From NCBI RefSeq assembly GCF_020283565.1, contig NC_060060.1, positions 23,002,001-23,066,000 of the forward strand: 64,000 bases of DNA, written 5' to 3'. The position numbers were made by a program, and so were the translations under genes. The DNA comes from Trifolium pratense. Taxonomy: Eukaryota > Streptophyta > Magnoliopsida > Fabales > Fabaceae. Below the pieces are notes generated by a model, which was not told the origin of the DNA, did no database searches, and was given only the letters and a program-made list of their open reading frames with translations. Shown here piece after piece: positions 11,561 through 22,400 of this stretch; the stretch's first letter is position 1, and each line of letters opens with the position of its first letter.

Positions 11561-11876
11561 GCCTGACACTTTTCAGGGACCAAAATGATGGTTTACTCCA
11601 CAAGTGTGAGCTGTAGGAGACAAAATACCGCGAGTGATCAGGTTTACTCTCGTGGGTAACCTGTCACGCAATAAACGCCACACAAAGATGGAGACCTTCA
11701 AAGGAACTTGAGAGTGCCAGATAAGGTGTTCCGCAACATCCAAAGTAACTGAATCATGAGTAGTCAAAAGTTGATACGCTCCCCGAACAGTATAGCCTGT
11801 AACAGGATCTAGGCGCCACTACCACCTATCAATAGACTGAGCCTGCAAAAAAAAATGGTAAGAAGCAAAGAAATAT

Positions 11877-12968
11877 TATTAGAGATATTAAAATTCGAAC
11901 TTAAATTTTTCACTTTTTTAAATTTATAATGTGTAAGTTTAGTCATTAAATTACTAGACCAATAGATACTTGGGTAACCGACTCCGATAAGGACATTACA
12001 TATGTTTTGGGGTGTGTATGGTCTAGGTGGGGGTACCAACTAGAAAATTCAAAAAATAAATATCCACTTATAGCTATTACATTATAGATGTATAAATCTT
12101 TGAGATTTTTTTTTTTTTTTTTTATCGTTCTACCAACTTCTCGCGCACTCTATGCATTTTTTATTTTTATCTTTTTCCTACTTAAATAGCGGATGTTATA
12201 AATTTGATTTTTTTTGTAAATGTCATCAAGTACTTAAGTAGTGGACATTATAAAAAAAATCTGGTAGGATGTTTATTGGGTGTATCCGCTAATTAAGCAG
12301 CGGACAAATTTTTTTTGATAAATTTGTAGGACGCGCGAGAAAATGGGTAGGGTGACAAAAAAAATTCTCTCAAATGTTATCATGATCCAAAATATTATGT
12401 TTCAGCCCAAAATTAGTTCATAGCTAGAAAAATTCAACACCAAATGTTAAGGAGATACTCTTTCATACATTCTTAACTAGTATTTTCACCTCCACAATTT
12501 TTTGAAGATTTTACTTTTTTTGTCTTCTCTCTTTTAACTAATCATGTGAGCTTAGTTTTATTGGCAGTAATATTGTATTATATATGTAGGGATTGGAGCT
12601 CAAATTCCAATCATCTAAAAAAAAAACTTGACAAATGAAAAACTATGTTTATTTCACCTGTTCTTTTAAAATTTTAGAGAAACACAAGTTTCAGATTTAT
12701 AGAATGTATGAGTTTTTCAGAATATCATGTAAATTTCTAAATACAAAAATTTTAGTTTTCACGAGCTTTTGAAAAACTTGAATTTTCAATTTTTTGAAAC
12801 AAAAGTGTGTTTTAAAAAGCTCAAATTTTAGTTCTTTGAGTATCTCCGATCAAAAATAATTTAGATAAAATTATATTAGAGATCCTTTATCTTATTTATT
12901 TATAATATTTAAGTTATTTTTTTTATTTCAATCCTTTATATTTTATAATGCGTACATATAAGTAATTT
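11877..12968. other. Intergenic, no gene
   Basis: AT-rich. A motif around 'agcggacaat/agcggatgtt' recurs near 12188, 12239 and 12298, suggesting a degraded repeat. No coding frame is supported. Confidence 0.45.
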
Positions 12969-13371
12969 TTTTGAAAAATGCATGAAGAGATGAATATATT
13001 CATCACCATCTTCATATCTTCATCTTCATTCTTAAATCAAAATCAATTTTCACTCAAGTATCATAAATCTTTATTTTATATTCTCCTTAATATCTTTCTA
13101 AACTCAAATTGAATTAGCTTTTGTATCTTCTGGTTGGCATGTTCTCTGATCCTTAACTCTTTCTAACCTTTAAATTAATTTATAGGGTTTATTGAAAATT
13201 TGGGGATTTTGATTTTTGAGTTTAGAAAGATATTAAGGAGAACATAAAACAAAGATTCATGATAGGAAGTGTATGTTTGAGTGAAAATTGATTTTGATTT
13301 AAGGAAGATGATGATGAAGATATGAAGATGGTGATGCAGATATTCACATCTTCATACATTTTTTAGAAAAG
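12969..13371. repeat. Fold-back MITE, about 400 bp
   Basis: Long inverted arms: ATATTCTCCTTAATATCTTT near 13079 returns as AAAGATATTAAGGAGAA near 13226, and outward TTTTTTGAAAAATGCATGAAG returns as CTTCATACATTTTTTAG near 13351. The arms are roughly 175 bp each with modest divergence, leaving a short unique centre (about 13130-13200). Such DNA would form a near-perfect hairpin transcript. The superfamily was not determined. Confidence 0.7.
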
Positions 13372-13822
13372 GGTGATTTATGATCAATTTAGGCCTAAAA
13401 TCACCTCTCCATGTCATTTTTTCTTTCCATTTTAGTTAAATAAGTGTGGTTTCTACAATATTAAGATTTTAAGTTTTCTTTTATTTTTTGTGATTTTGTG
13501 TGCGGTGTTGTTTGTTTTCATTTTTCGGCGTTGTATTTTGTTTTCCCGTCTTGGTACGAGTTTATTTGTTTCAGGTTGAATGGTTAAGTTTGATAGAGTG
13601 CTGATCTAATTAATGACTTTGGTGTCATCAACACTACATATCCGAAGACATGAATATTTTATACACTTTAATATAGTCAAATATATAGTCTTATGTAATT
13701 TTTAGTTTTATGTTATTAACATGAATGCTATAAGTTTATTCGCATATTCTATTTCTATTTTTTACGATTTAAAATTTAAACATCAATGTCTTTTATCAAA
13801 TTGAATGGGTGAATATTGTTTA
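13372..13822. other. Intergenic, nothing recognised
   Basis: AT-rich spacer between the fold-back MITE and the next MITE. No frame or repeat is supported. Confidence 0.45.
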
Positions 13823-13949
13823 CTCCCTCCGATCCTTATTTAATATAAGATGGAGTTTATTTTTTAGATTTATTGAAAATCTAATGTATCTAGTATATAT
13901 TACAGACTAGATACAAACTATTCTTAATAAATCTAAAAAACAATATTCC

Positions 13950-16631
13950 AAGGAATGCTTTGTCCGTTATTCAGGTTGACGGTGTAACGCTCGAAGGCGT
14001 GATCCCGATTAGGCAGGCGGTGTTTTCGCATTTTGAGTCTCACTTTAAGGCTCCTATTGTGGAGAGACCTGGGGTCGACGACCTTCAGTTTAAGCGGTTG
14101 AGCCAGGTGGAGATTGGTGGTTTAATCAAACCTTTTACGGAGGATGAGGTGAAACAAGCTGTGTGGGATTGTGATAGTTATAAAAGCCCGGGTCCCGACG
14201 GCATTAATTTCGGTTTTATAAAAGATTTCTGGGCCGATTTGCGGGGCGACGTTTTGCGTTTCATTCTTGATTTTCATAGGAATGGCAGGTTGACTAAAGG
14301 TATCAATTCCACTTTCATTGCCCTGATCCCCAAAACGGATAGTCCCCAACGGTTGAATGACTTTCGGCCTATTTCGCTTGTGGGAAGCCTTTACAAAATT
14401 CTGGCAAAGGTTCTAGCTAATAGGTTGCGCCAAGTGATGGGTAGTGTAATTTCTGAGGCCCAGACTGCTTTTGTGAAGAACAGACAAATCCTTGATGGTA
14501 TTCTAATTGCAAATGAGATAGTGGATGAAGCGCGTAAGTCTAAAAAGGATCTTATGTTGTTCAAGGTAGATTTTGAGAAAGCGTATGATTCAGTGGACTG
14601 GGGGTATCTTGATGACGTTATGGGGAGAATGTCGTTCCCAACTTTGTGGAGGAAGTGGATTAGAGAGTGTGTGTGCACGGCTACAGCTTCTGTGTTAGTT
14701 AATGGTAGTCCGACTGATGAATTTCCTCTTAGGCGAGGGCTTCGGCAGGGTGATCCGCTTTCACCTTTCCTTTTTCTTCTGGCGGCTGAGGGTCTTAATG
14801 TGCTTATGGAAGCTATGGTAGCGCGTAATTTGTTTACAGGGTACAGTATTGGTGGACAAGAGTCGATTATGGTATCGCATCTTCAGTTTGCTGATGATAC
14901 TCTTTTGATGGGGGTTAAAAGCTGGGCGAATGTTCGGGCTCTTCGGGCTGTGTTAGTGCTTTTTGAGTCCATGTCGGGCTTGAAGGTGAATTTTAATAAG
15001 AGCATGTTGGTTGGCGTTAATATTCCTGAGTCCTGGTTAGACGAAGCTGCTTCTGCTCTGTGTTGCAAAGTGGGAAAAATTCCTTTTCTTTACCTGGGTC
15101 TTCAGATTGGGGGTGATCCGCGGCGCTTGGTGTTTTGGAAATCGGTGTTGTCTCGCATAAAGAATAGATTGTCTGGGTGGAAAAGTCGCTTCTTGTCGTT
15201 TGGTGGTCGTCTGGTTCTGTTAAAGTCTGTCTTGACATCGTTACCTGTCTACGCTCTTTCTTTCTTCAAAGCTCCCTCAGGTATCATTTCCTCTATTGAA
15301 TCTCTTTTCATTAAATTTTTTTGGGGGGGGTGTGAGGATTCTAGGAAAATCTCTTGGGTTAGTTGGAAATCCATTTGTTTGCGTAAGGAGTTTGGAGGTT
15401 TGGGGGTTAGACAGTTGAGGGAGTTTAACTTAGCGTTGTTGGGTAAGTGGTGTTGGAGGTTGTTGGTGGACAGAGAGGGTTTGTGGTATAGAGTTTTGGT
15501 AGCTCGGTATGGGGTTGAGGACGGTAGACTTCGGGAGGGTGGTCAGAGAGGTTCGGTATGATGGAGGGAGTTAGCGCGTATTAGGGAGGGTGTGGGTGAG
15601 TCAGGAGGTAGTTGGTTCGGGGAGCATGTTTTGAGGAGGGTGGGGGATGGTTCTGATACTTTGTTTTGGACCGATCCCTGGTTGGATGGGGTCTCGTTGA
15701 GGGAGAGGTTTGGGCGTCTTTTTGTGCTGGCAGAGACCAAATCTCTTTCGGTTGCAGAGATGTATGCTTTAGGTTGGGGGATAGGCGGAGAGGCGTGGAA
15801 GTGGCGGAGGCAGTTGAGGGCGTGGGAGGAGGAGTTGGTGGGGGAGTGTCAGACTTTACTTCTTGACATTTCTTTGCAGGATCAGACTTTGGATAGGTGG
15901 CAGTGGCGCCCAGATCCAGACACAGGTTATACTGTCAGGGGAGCTTATCAGATTTTGACTTCTCAGGCTTCAGTTACTTTGCATACTGCGGAGAACCTTA
16001 TATGGCACCCTCAGGTTCCATTGAAGGTGTCCATTTTTGCTTGGCGTTTATTGCGGGATAGACTGCCCACGAGAGCCAACCTGGTCAATCGTGGTGTTTT
16101 ATCTTCTACAGTTGACACTTGTGTTTTTGGTTGCGGAATGGCTGAGTCGGCCCATCATTTATTTCTCTCATGCAGCTTCGTTGGACCTCTATGGGACTTA
16201 GTTCGCGATTGGGTTGACATTTCTCCGGTGGTTGCTACTTCTTTGCGTGATCATTTTGCCCAGTTTACAGCTTCTGCAGGTGTATCTCGAGCGAGGCGGT
16301 CCTTTATGCAGCTTCTTTGGCTCGTTTGTGCTTGGGTGATATGGACAGAGAGAAATCATCGATTATTCAAAGGCTCAACAGACACACATCATCTTTTATT
16401 GGATAAGATCAAGCTTTTCTCTTTTAGGTGGTTGAGGATGACGAGTATTACGTTAGCTTTAAACTACCATAGCTGGTTGTCTAGTCCATTGTTGTGTTTG
16501 GGTCTTGTTTGATTTGATTTTGATTGCATCTCTTTTAACTCTATTGTAAATTTGTGTAGTCTACCTCGGTACGCCTTGTGCTGGGGAGACTGATTGTGTT
16601 AATATATTCCATTTTAGTTTCTTCAAAAAAA
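13950..16631 (+). mobile_element. 5'-truncated LINE (non-LTR retrotransposon)
   Basis: The element starts inside ORF2, just upstream of the reverse transcriptase domain, and ends in a short A-run (16625-16633). AATATTCC flanks it on both sides (13942-13949 and 16632-16639), the target-site duplication. ORF1 and the endonuclease are missing, as expected for 5' truncation. Codon and base use (GC-richer, with G/T-rich runs) differ sharply from the AT-rich surroundings. The LINE sits in a MITE, so it inserted after it. Its 3' UTR (16513-16624) includes CGGTACGCCTTGTGCTGGGG, shared with the minus-strand copy at 7394. Confidence 0.9.
13960..16512 (+). pseudogene. LINE ORF2 remnant: reverse transcriptase plus zf-RVT, one in-frame stop
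   Basis: The frame runs 533 codons to a TGA at 15559-15561 and then continues in the same frame from 15562 to 16512. Counting from 13960, reverse transcriptase landmarks are SPGPDG (about residue 76), FRPISLV (135), VDFEKAYDSVDW (203), RQGDPLSPF (262) and the catalytic FADD (310). After the stop come GDTLFW-type linker sequence and a zf-RVT domain with CVFGCGMAESAHHLFLSC. The stop lies where related proteins have Trp-Trp, so one TGG-to-TGA change explains it. There is no start codon of its own because the 5' part is missing. It is dead as an autonomous element, though the catalytic motifs remain. Confidence 0.85.
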
Positions 16632-16789
16632 AATATTCCTCTTATATTAAGGACCGAAAAGAGTATTCAATAAAAAAAAAACACATTGTGTATTCCATTA
16701 GTTTTTTGTTTTGTTACACCAAACAAAGAAACATCACTCATGTTTATAACGTGGGACATTGACATTATTTTTTAGTAAGAAATAAATAA

Positions 16790-16930
16790 ATGGATATTAA
16801 CTTTTTTTCTAGTAGTATAGTGGTTATAAATTTTATTTTAGTAAATATGTAAAATGTTCAGGGTTCGAACCTCAACTTCAATATAATATATGCGATGTCC
16901 GTACCAATTGAATTAAATTCACGGAACAGA
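16790..16930 (+). repeat. tRNA-derived SINE-like fragment
   Basis: An A-box-like TAGTATAGTGGTTA (16812-16825) and a B box GGTTCGAACC (16862-16871) are spaced somewhat like a tRNA promoter, but there is no acceptor stem and the tail reads on into AT-rich DNA. A SINE fragment is more likely than a tRNA gene. Confidence 0.5.
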
Positions 16931-17284
16931 TATTAACTTAGATTAGATGTATTTAAAATATAGATTAATAATTCTCATGATGCATATCTCAGTTACATTA
17001 CATAAAAGTAAATTCAAATGTAAAATTAGTTACTTATTCATTTGGATGCATTTGTAGCCACTAAAGTACTAAAAAAAATAGAAATTAGTAATCATATACA
17101 CCGTATAAAATTATTTTACATTTTTACATTGGATATTCTATTATTTTAATTGATTTTTTTTTGTCAAATAACCTAGTTATTTTTTTTTTCAGTAAAAAAT
17201 GAAAGTTGCAGCAAGCAGGGAAAATAACCTAGTTGTGATGTTTCACTTTTAACGTGAATAAGTAAAACTAACAAACTTCAATTC

Positions 17285-17415
17285 ACCAGTTTAATTTGGT
17301 TTGAGGGTCAATTCTAACATCAAATTGTTTCAGTCCCCTCCCAATCGCAGTTGCGGGGATCGAACCGTGGTCCCTCCTATCAAATTCAACGCCAATCACC
17401 ACTGAACCAACTATA
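17285..17415 (-). repeat. tRNA-derived SINE, family 1 copy
   Basis: On the minus strand it reads GGTTCAGTGGTGATTGGCGT, then GGACCACGGTTCGATCCCCG with a clear B box, then AACTGCGATTGGGAGGGGAC. It is the best-preserved family 1 copy in the window and lies about 370 bp upstream of the transporter start codon. Confidence 0.7.
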
Positions 17416-17597
17416 TTCTATTCTTTAAAATGTAATACTGCTGTGTCAAAAAAAAAAATGTAATACTGTTACTATATCAGATTTTGTGTTAAAAAAAAAT
17501 GGTACAGTACCAGATTTGCAAATTGCAACAACTGAAAACGTGAAAACAAGGCATGCGTTTCCATATCCAATGAAAAAACACAATGGCGTATCAAACA

Positions 17598-17616
17598 CCA
17601 ATCAAACCACTCCACG
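17598..17616 (+). promoter_or_regulatory. Perfect ER stress response element (ERSE)
   Basis: CCAAT (17598-17602), nine bases, then CCACG (17612-17616) matches the ERSE consensus CCAAT-N9-CCACG exactly. The CCACG overlaps a G-box core CACGTG (17613-17618). The site lies 170-190 bp upstream of the transporter ATG. ERSEs are bound by NF-Y together with ER-stress bZIP factors, and Arabidopsis UTR1 is known to be induced by the unfolded protein response, so the placement makes functional sense. Activity here is inferred. Confidence 0.65.
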
Positions 17617-17785
17617 TGTCATATCCCACGTTACTTAACTTGGCGCCCTCTTCACACTTTCCCACTTCATTCATTTATTCATTCATCACTTCTCCGATCT
17701 TCGCACCGTTCCGGTTCACCCATCCCGGTTCACAAAAAACCCAAATCCCCCCAAAAAAACCGAACCGCAAAATCTCGGCGCTCAA

Positions 17786-20700
17786 ATGGAAGCTCACGGC
17801 GGAGGTCTCCGCCGCATCCTAGTGCTTGCCTTCTGCGTCGCCGGAATCTGGTCGGCTTATATCTACCAAGGCATTCTTCAGGAAACACTGTAAGATTTTC
17901 ACTTCTTATAATCGCTTATTTGATCTCCAGAATCGATTTCAACGTTCGAATTGAAAAAATTTGTTGCGAATTTTGAAATGCAAGTAGTTATTGATCTCTC
18001 TGTGATTTGGTTTTCAGGTCAACGAAGCGATTTGGTCCAAACGGTGAGAGATTTGAACACCTTGCGGTTTTGAACTTAGCACAGAACGTGGTTTGTTTAA
18101 TCTGGTCATATATAAGTAAGATTCTTATTCTATATATCAAATTAGTGAAATTACTAATTGTTCCATTTTTGTTTTCTTTATCTTTGCAAATTTTATTTTT
18201 TTTGAAAATTTGTATTAATCAGTGACACTAATGGCCATTTTACGATTGTCGGAACGAATTTGAACTCGTAGTTTGAGATTATATTTATAAGGCTAAACTC
18301 TTTATCTTAGCAATTATTAATGTGTAACTTTTGTTGTTTGTGTATAGTGATAAAGTTGTGGGGTGGTGGAAATTCTGGTGGTGCTCCATGGTGGTCTTAT
18401 TGGAGTGCTGGTATTACTAATACTATTGGTCCTGCTATGGGAATTGAAGCATTGAAGTATATTAGTTACCCTGCTCAGGTATGGTTTCTTACATTGTATC
18501 TTTGTTTGTTAATTGTGGTTCCCTTTTGAGAGATTATGTTTGATTTGATTAATGTGGTATAGGATTTTAATATATTATTTGAGTTTCACTATATAATATT
18601 TAGCATGGCTGGTATTGTCTGCAAAAAAAAATTGAATTGGCACTTTGTGTTGTTTTCTTGACCAAGGAATTGGTACTGTGTTGAAAAACTATGGTGCGAA
18701 ATAAAATATGATAAAGAAATGCAGCTCCATCTGGAGTGCCTTATTGAGTCAGCATCCCCAATTGGGATTGCTTTCCCTGTTTAGCAACAAGTTAAATACC
18801 CACCTCTTTGGGGGTGTTTGTTATGCACCCTCTCTCTATTCCTTATGTAGGCACATTTTTGGACTTATTATGTGATTATATTGATAATGTATGGTGTGGC
18901 CCTCCGGCGTTATTTAGGACTCGTTATTGGGCCGCAGGGATTGAATGTTTATTAGGTATTAATACTATAAAATTATAAATAAGTGATCTGTACACAAGTG
19001 GTCCACTTAGACACATATTTGAGCAGTACTCCATTGGAAATGGTCTAATTTCCTTGGATTTTATGCTCACTTTGCTTTTACCTGTGATTTGTCATTGCAA
19101 ATTTTTAGAGCTATAAACTGGTCCTTTTGGTTTCGACATTGAAGTTGGTACTTGGTACTGCCACATGTAAGGACTGTTCGTATATAAGGAACGGTTCCTT
19201 ATGGTTGCTCAAGTAAAAAAAAATAAAAATGAATAAGAAGTATAAAGATTTGAGATAAATGTGGGATTCATTTGAGTATTTAAATTGTTTCACTATTGGA
19301 GTAGGAACTAGGAACACGGTAAAGTGCCATAAAAAATGAGTTAAGCTATTCTATCTTGATTGAACCATTAGGGAATGCAACAGCTACCCACACATCGCGT
19401 GTACAGGTTGAAGCAACTTTTACTTCATCCTACATGCAGCTGCATTTTTATGCGACTTATTGTTCAAATGTAGTAGTATAAGACAATGAGCTTTTCTAAA
19501 TAGGTGTTCTTTTTTACTACATGCAGGTGCTGGCAAAGTCCTCAAAAATGATTCCAGGTCAGTACAACCCACTTGATGCTCAAAAAAGCTTGCATTTTAT
19601 TTGAAGTTTAATTTGACACAATTGAAAATTAGCTGAGGTTTATTCTATTTACTTAGTTATATTACATTTATGGTTGAATTATGTAGTTAGTTTCTGTGCT
19701 TAAACGCTTCAATATTTGCTATTCCTATACTTCGGGTTAAGAGGGATATTGTTTTTGTCTTAACCCTCTATCCCTGGGAAATGGGCCCCTGATAATTTGG
19801 AGTTTGGTTGGGAGAAAGCGGCCTGGTCGACTACCAGAAGTCACTTAAGGTTGGCTGAGATCCTTTCTTTGTACCAAAGCAAAAAAGGAAGTAAGTAAAG
19901 CATGGCCAAACCTTTTTAGCCATGATTAGGTTATAGGGGTATATGGGCGAACTTGCAGATGAATTTTATTTTCTCTAGTTTGGAAAACCAGCGAAATTAG
20001 TGGAACTTTAGATTTTAAGCAAAAAACTGGCTAGTTGTGTGGTTTTGTTTTCTTTGATACTTCTGTAGTTTATGACTGGTTCTGATGTATAAACATTTGG
20101 CAGAAAATTATAATAGAAAAGTTTTATTTCCACTTTTTCGTGTAACATTTAAATATTTAAACTTTATCCTGACTATGTGAACCAATCTTATATGTCTAAC
20201 AAACGATTCACTTTAATGCAGTTATGCTGATGGGTTCACTCGTATACGGTATAAGATACACCATTCCAGAATACCTCTGTACCTTCCTTGTTGCTGGAGG
20301 TGTTTCAACATTTGCACTTCTAAAGGTTAGGAATTTCTCAGTATAACACGCCTCACCTGTCTAAATTTTCATGGTCTTTGAATGTTGCTTTGCTCATCTT
20401 TATTTATTTGTGCATTACAGACTAGCTCAAAGACTATCAGCAAGCTGGCACATCCGAATGCACCCCTTGGATATGGTCTATGTTTCTTGAACCTTGCTTT
20501 CGATGGATTCACTAATGCAACCCAAGATTCCTTAAAAGCAAGGTAATACAAGAGAAGCTCTGTCTTTTGATTTGGCATATAGCAATTCTAGTCTGTCTAT
20601 AGATAGCATGTAAACTACAAAACTACTTGATTTCCTTTTTCTTTTACTACTTTCTTCTTTATGGCATGAAAGATAAGAAACTATATTTTCATATATGTTG

Positions 20701-21650
20701 TAATCTATGTGCAATATAAATGAATTTCACCTAATTTGAATAATTTCTGAACGGACAGTTTTTTTGGAATGTTTTCTTTTTTAAGGTGTTGTCTTTTAAT
20801 CCAGCTATGAAGTATGTACTTATGTTATTGTCAAAAAATAAATAAATTATGTACTTATGTTATTATTAGTTACGTCGTAAGATGCAATTATTGAAGATAC
20901 GTTCAATATTGGTAGCTAAAAATGTAAAACCCAAATCTACTGCATACAATTTCAGGCTTTCTCAGTAATGTTACTGGCTGATGATATGGTCCTTAGGACT
21001 GTCTAATTAATTTTGATAGTGAAGTCACAAACAATACTCCTGTGATTTATCATTTCCTGTTGTTAGTTACACTCACATGTCAATTGTTTGAGTTTCGATT
21101 TCATGGGTGTTTGAATCTAGCCTTCTCAAATCTCAACATTGTTAGGCTTTCTTTTTGACAAATGATTCTTCGAATGTCCTAAATTAGAGATTCATCGGTC
21201 TTAATGTTTACTCTTTCAAATGATTTGTTTGTCTTACTCAGGTACCCAAAAACAAGTGCTTGGGATATTATGTTGGGCATGAATTTATGGGGAACCATAT
21301 ACAATATGATTTACATGTTTGCATGGCCAAGTGGGAGTGGATATGAGGCAGTTAACTTTTGCAAACAGCATCCAGAAGCAGCATGGGATATTTTTCTGTA
21401 TTGTTGTTGTGGTGCGGTCGGACAGAATTTCATCTTCTTGACTATAAGCCGGTTTGGCTCTTTGGCTAACACAACCATCACTACCACTCGCAAATTCGTT
21501 AGCATTGTCGTATCTTCACTATTAAGTGGAAATCCCCTTTCAACAAAGCAATGGGGGTGTGTTACTATGGTATTCTCTGGATTATCATACCAGATCTACC
21601 TCAAGTGGCAGAAGTTGCAGAGACTGCAGAAGAAGAGAAAAACCACATAA
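17786..21650 (+). CDS. UTR3: UDP-galactose/UDP-glucose transporter, ER, UTR1/UTR3 family
   Basis: Seven exons: 17786-17889, 18018-18115, 18348-18478, 19527-19557, 20222-20325, 20421-20542 and 21242-21650. They join in frame with GT-AG introns and give 332 residues, the length of Arabidopsis UTR1/UTR3. The start follows an AT-poor 5' leader, and the protein opens MEAHGGGLRRILVLAFCVAG. Family blocks are STKRFGPNGERFEHLA near residue 36, NTIGPAMGIEALKYISYPAQ, LAKSSKMIPVMLMG, TSSKTISKLAHPNAPLGYGL and NTTITTTRKFVSIVVSSLLS. It is a hydrophobic multi-span membrane protein of the SLC35B1 (UAA) group. The C-terminus KKRKTT is lysine-rich like ER-retrieval tails. Known relatives import UDP-glucose/UDP-galactose into the ER, feeding glucosylation in the calnexin/calreticulin cycle. 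Exon 4 is only 31 bp. UTR1 versus UTR3 orthology is not settled by reading alone. Confidence 0.93.
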
Positions 21651-22239
21651 TTCGCTCTGCAGCAATTTTGAAGTTCAGCATCAATTCTATTTTAATTTGT
21701 CCTTCAACCATTGTTATATCACTAAAACCTTGAAGGTTCAATGAACCAGATTTAGGTTTATATACAAAGGAATATTAGTAACTGTAATTGGATAGAACCC
21801 TTTTGAGAAGTGAAAAGTTTAGACCTCATTTTCTTATTCGTTGTGCTAATGTATTAGTTTCCTGGGCATTGTAAGAACAACCAGTTTTAATTTTATAGCA
21901 TACTAAGGCAAAGTCAATGTAAACATGATTTTCAGACTATCCCAATATTATTAGCAGTGAGGTGAGAATTAAAAGTGGCTTTACAAAATTGTTTGCACTA
22001 GTTTGCTTTCAGATATTTTGTTCTTTCAAATTGATGCTTTGTTCTGTTTATTTTGCTTCCATTACAGCTTACAATCAAAATGCAAGAACTTCATACTGTA
22101 AAAGTGTACTTAAGGTGAAGGAGAACTTGTTTATTGTTTTCTAGTACAATATAATCTAATCATAAAATTATTTTTGAAGTGTCTTTAACAGTCAGTAGGG
22201 TTAAAAAAAGCTAAGGGAAAGAAAGAATATATTTTCTTG
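21651..22239. other. 3' flank of the transporter gene, probable 3' UTR
   Basis: No coding frame is supported. The first few hundred bases, T-rich with AT-rich runs, are probably the 3' UTR. I could not place a single convincing polyadenylation signal. Confidence 0.4.
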
Positions 22240-22400
22240 TGTGTTAACCCTCCGGTTCTTAGTGGAGGGGGCTCTTGTAATGAGAGTTTGGCTGTGAGAT
22301 GAGTAAAATTTGACCAAGAATTATTCTTCTCAGGAATTAAACTCGGGTTTCTCCCGAACTATTTGTCCTAGGGGGAAATCATTAATCACTTGAGTATAAT
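22240..22400 (-). repeat. SINE-like repeat, family 3
   Basis: On the plus strand it reads TTAACCCTCCGGTTCTTAGT, then GAGTTTGGCTGTGAGATGAG, then AGGAATTAAACTCGGGTTTC. The same order of blocks recurs at 27395-27520, where the complement contains a B-box-like GTTCGATTCCTG. It is a dispersed short repeat read on the minus strand. Confidence 0.5.

Larger units (their letters stand above)
7908..11599. mobile_element. 3.7 kb TIR element inserted in the LINE, 8-bp target duplication
   Basis: The left end begins GGAGTAAACCATCATTTTGG and the right end is its inverted complement (CCAAAATGATGGTTTACTCC). Inverted similarity continues about 50 bp inward with a few mismatches. ACAAGTGT occurs directly before (7900-7907) and after (11600-11607) the element. 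An 8-bp target duplication points to the hAT superfamily, but the termini are not the usual hAT sequence, so the class is not certain. Apart from a Helitron-like end and a degraded tandem repeat, the interior is AT-rich with no transposase frame; it must be non-autonomous. Confidence 0.8.
7394..11865 (-). mobile_element. 5'-truncated LINE, split by a later TIR element
   Basis: Read on the minus strand, the LINE starts near 11845, runs to 11600, is interrupted by a 3.7 kb insertion, and resumes at 7907 down to a polyA tail (T-run near 7394-7401). The two halves match consecutive parts of the better-preserved LINE at 13950-16631; the break falls where that copy reads GACACTTGTGTT. The 11-bp direct repeat CAAAGAAATAT flanks the whole composite (7383-7393 and 11866-11876), as expected for LINE insertion. 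About 20 extra bases lie between the LINE's 5' end and the right repeat. It holds only the zinc-binding RT-associated domain and 3' UTR. Confidence 0.75.
13823..16663. mobile_element. Stowaway-like MITE split by a LINE
   Basis: The left end CTCCCTCCGATCCTTATTTA follows TA (13821-13822). The right end reads TATTAAGGACCGAAAAGAG before TA (16664-16665). These are the paired CTCCCTCCG-type termini of a common plant Tc1/mariner MITE, with the TA target site. Only about 150 bp belong to the MITE; the remainder is the LINE at 13950-16631. A complete copy of the same family is at 59728-60014. Confidence 0.75.

Noticed and set aside
7908..11599. Mutator-like element with a 9-bp target duplication
   Set aside because: Only eight bases (ACAAGTGT) match on both sides; the ninth differs in either register, so a 9-bp duplication is not supported.
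17583..17822. 79-codon frame overlapping the transporter start in another frame
   Set aside because: Its first half covers the ERSE and likely untranscribed promoter, composition is low-complexity, and the true gene starts at 17786 in another frame with clear family similarity. It would be a real upstream ORF only if transcription started before 17583.
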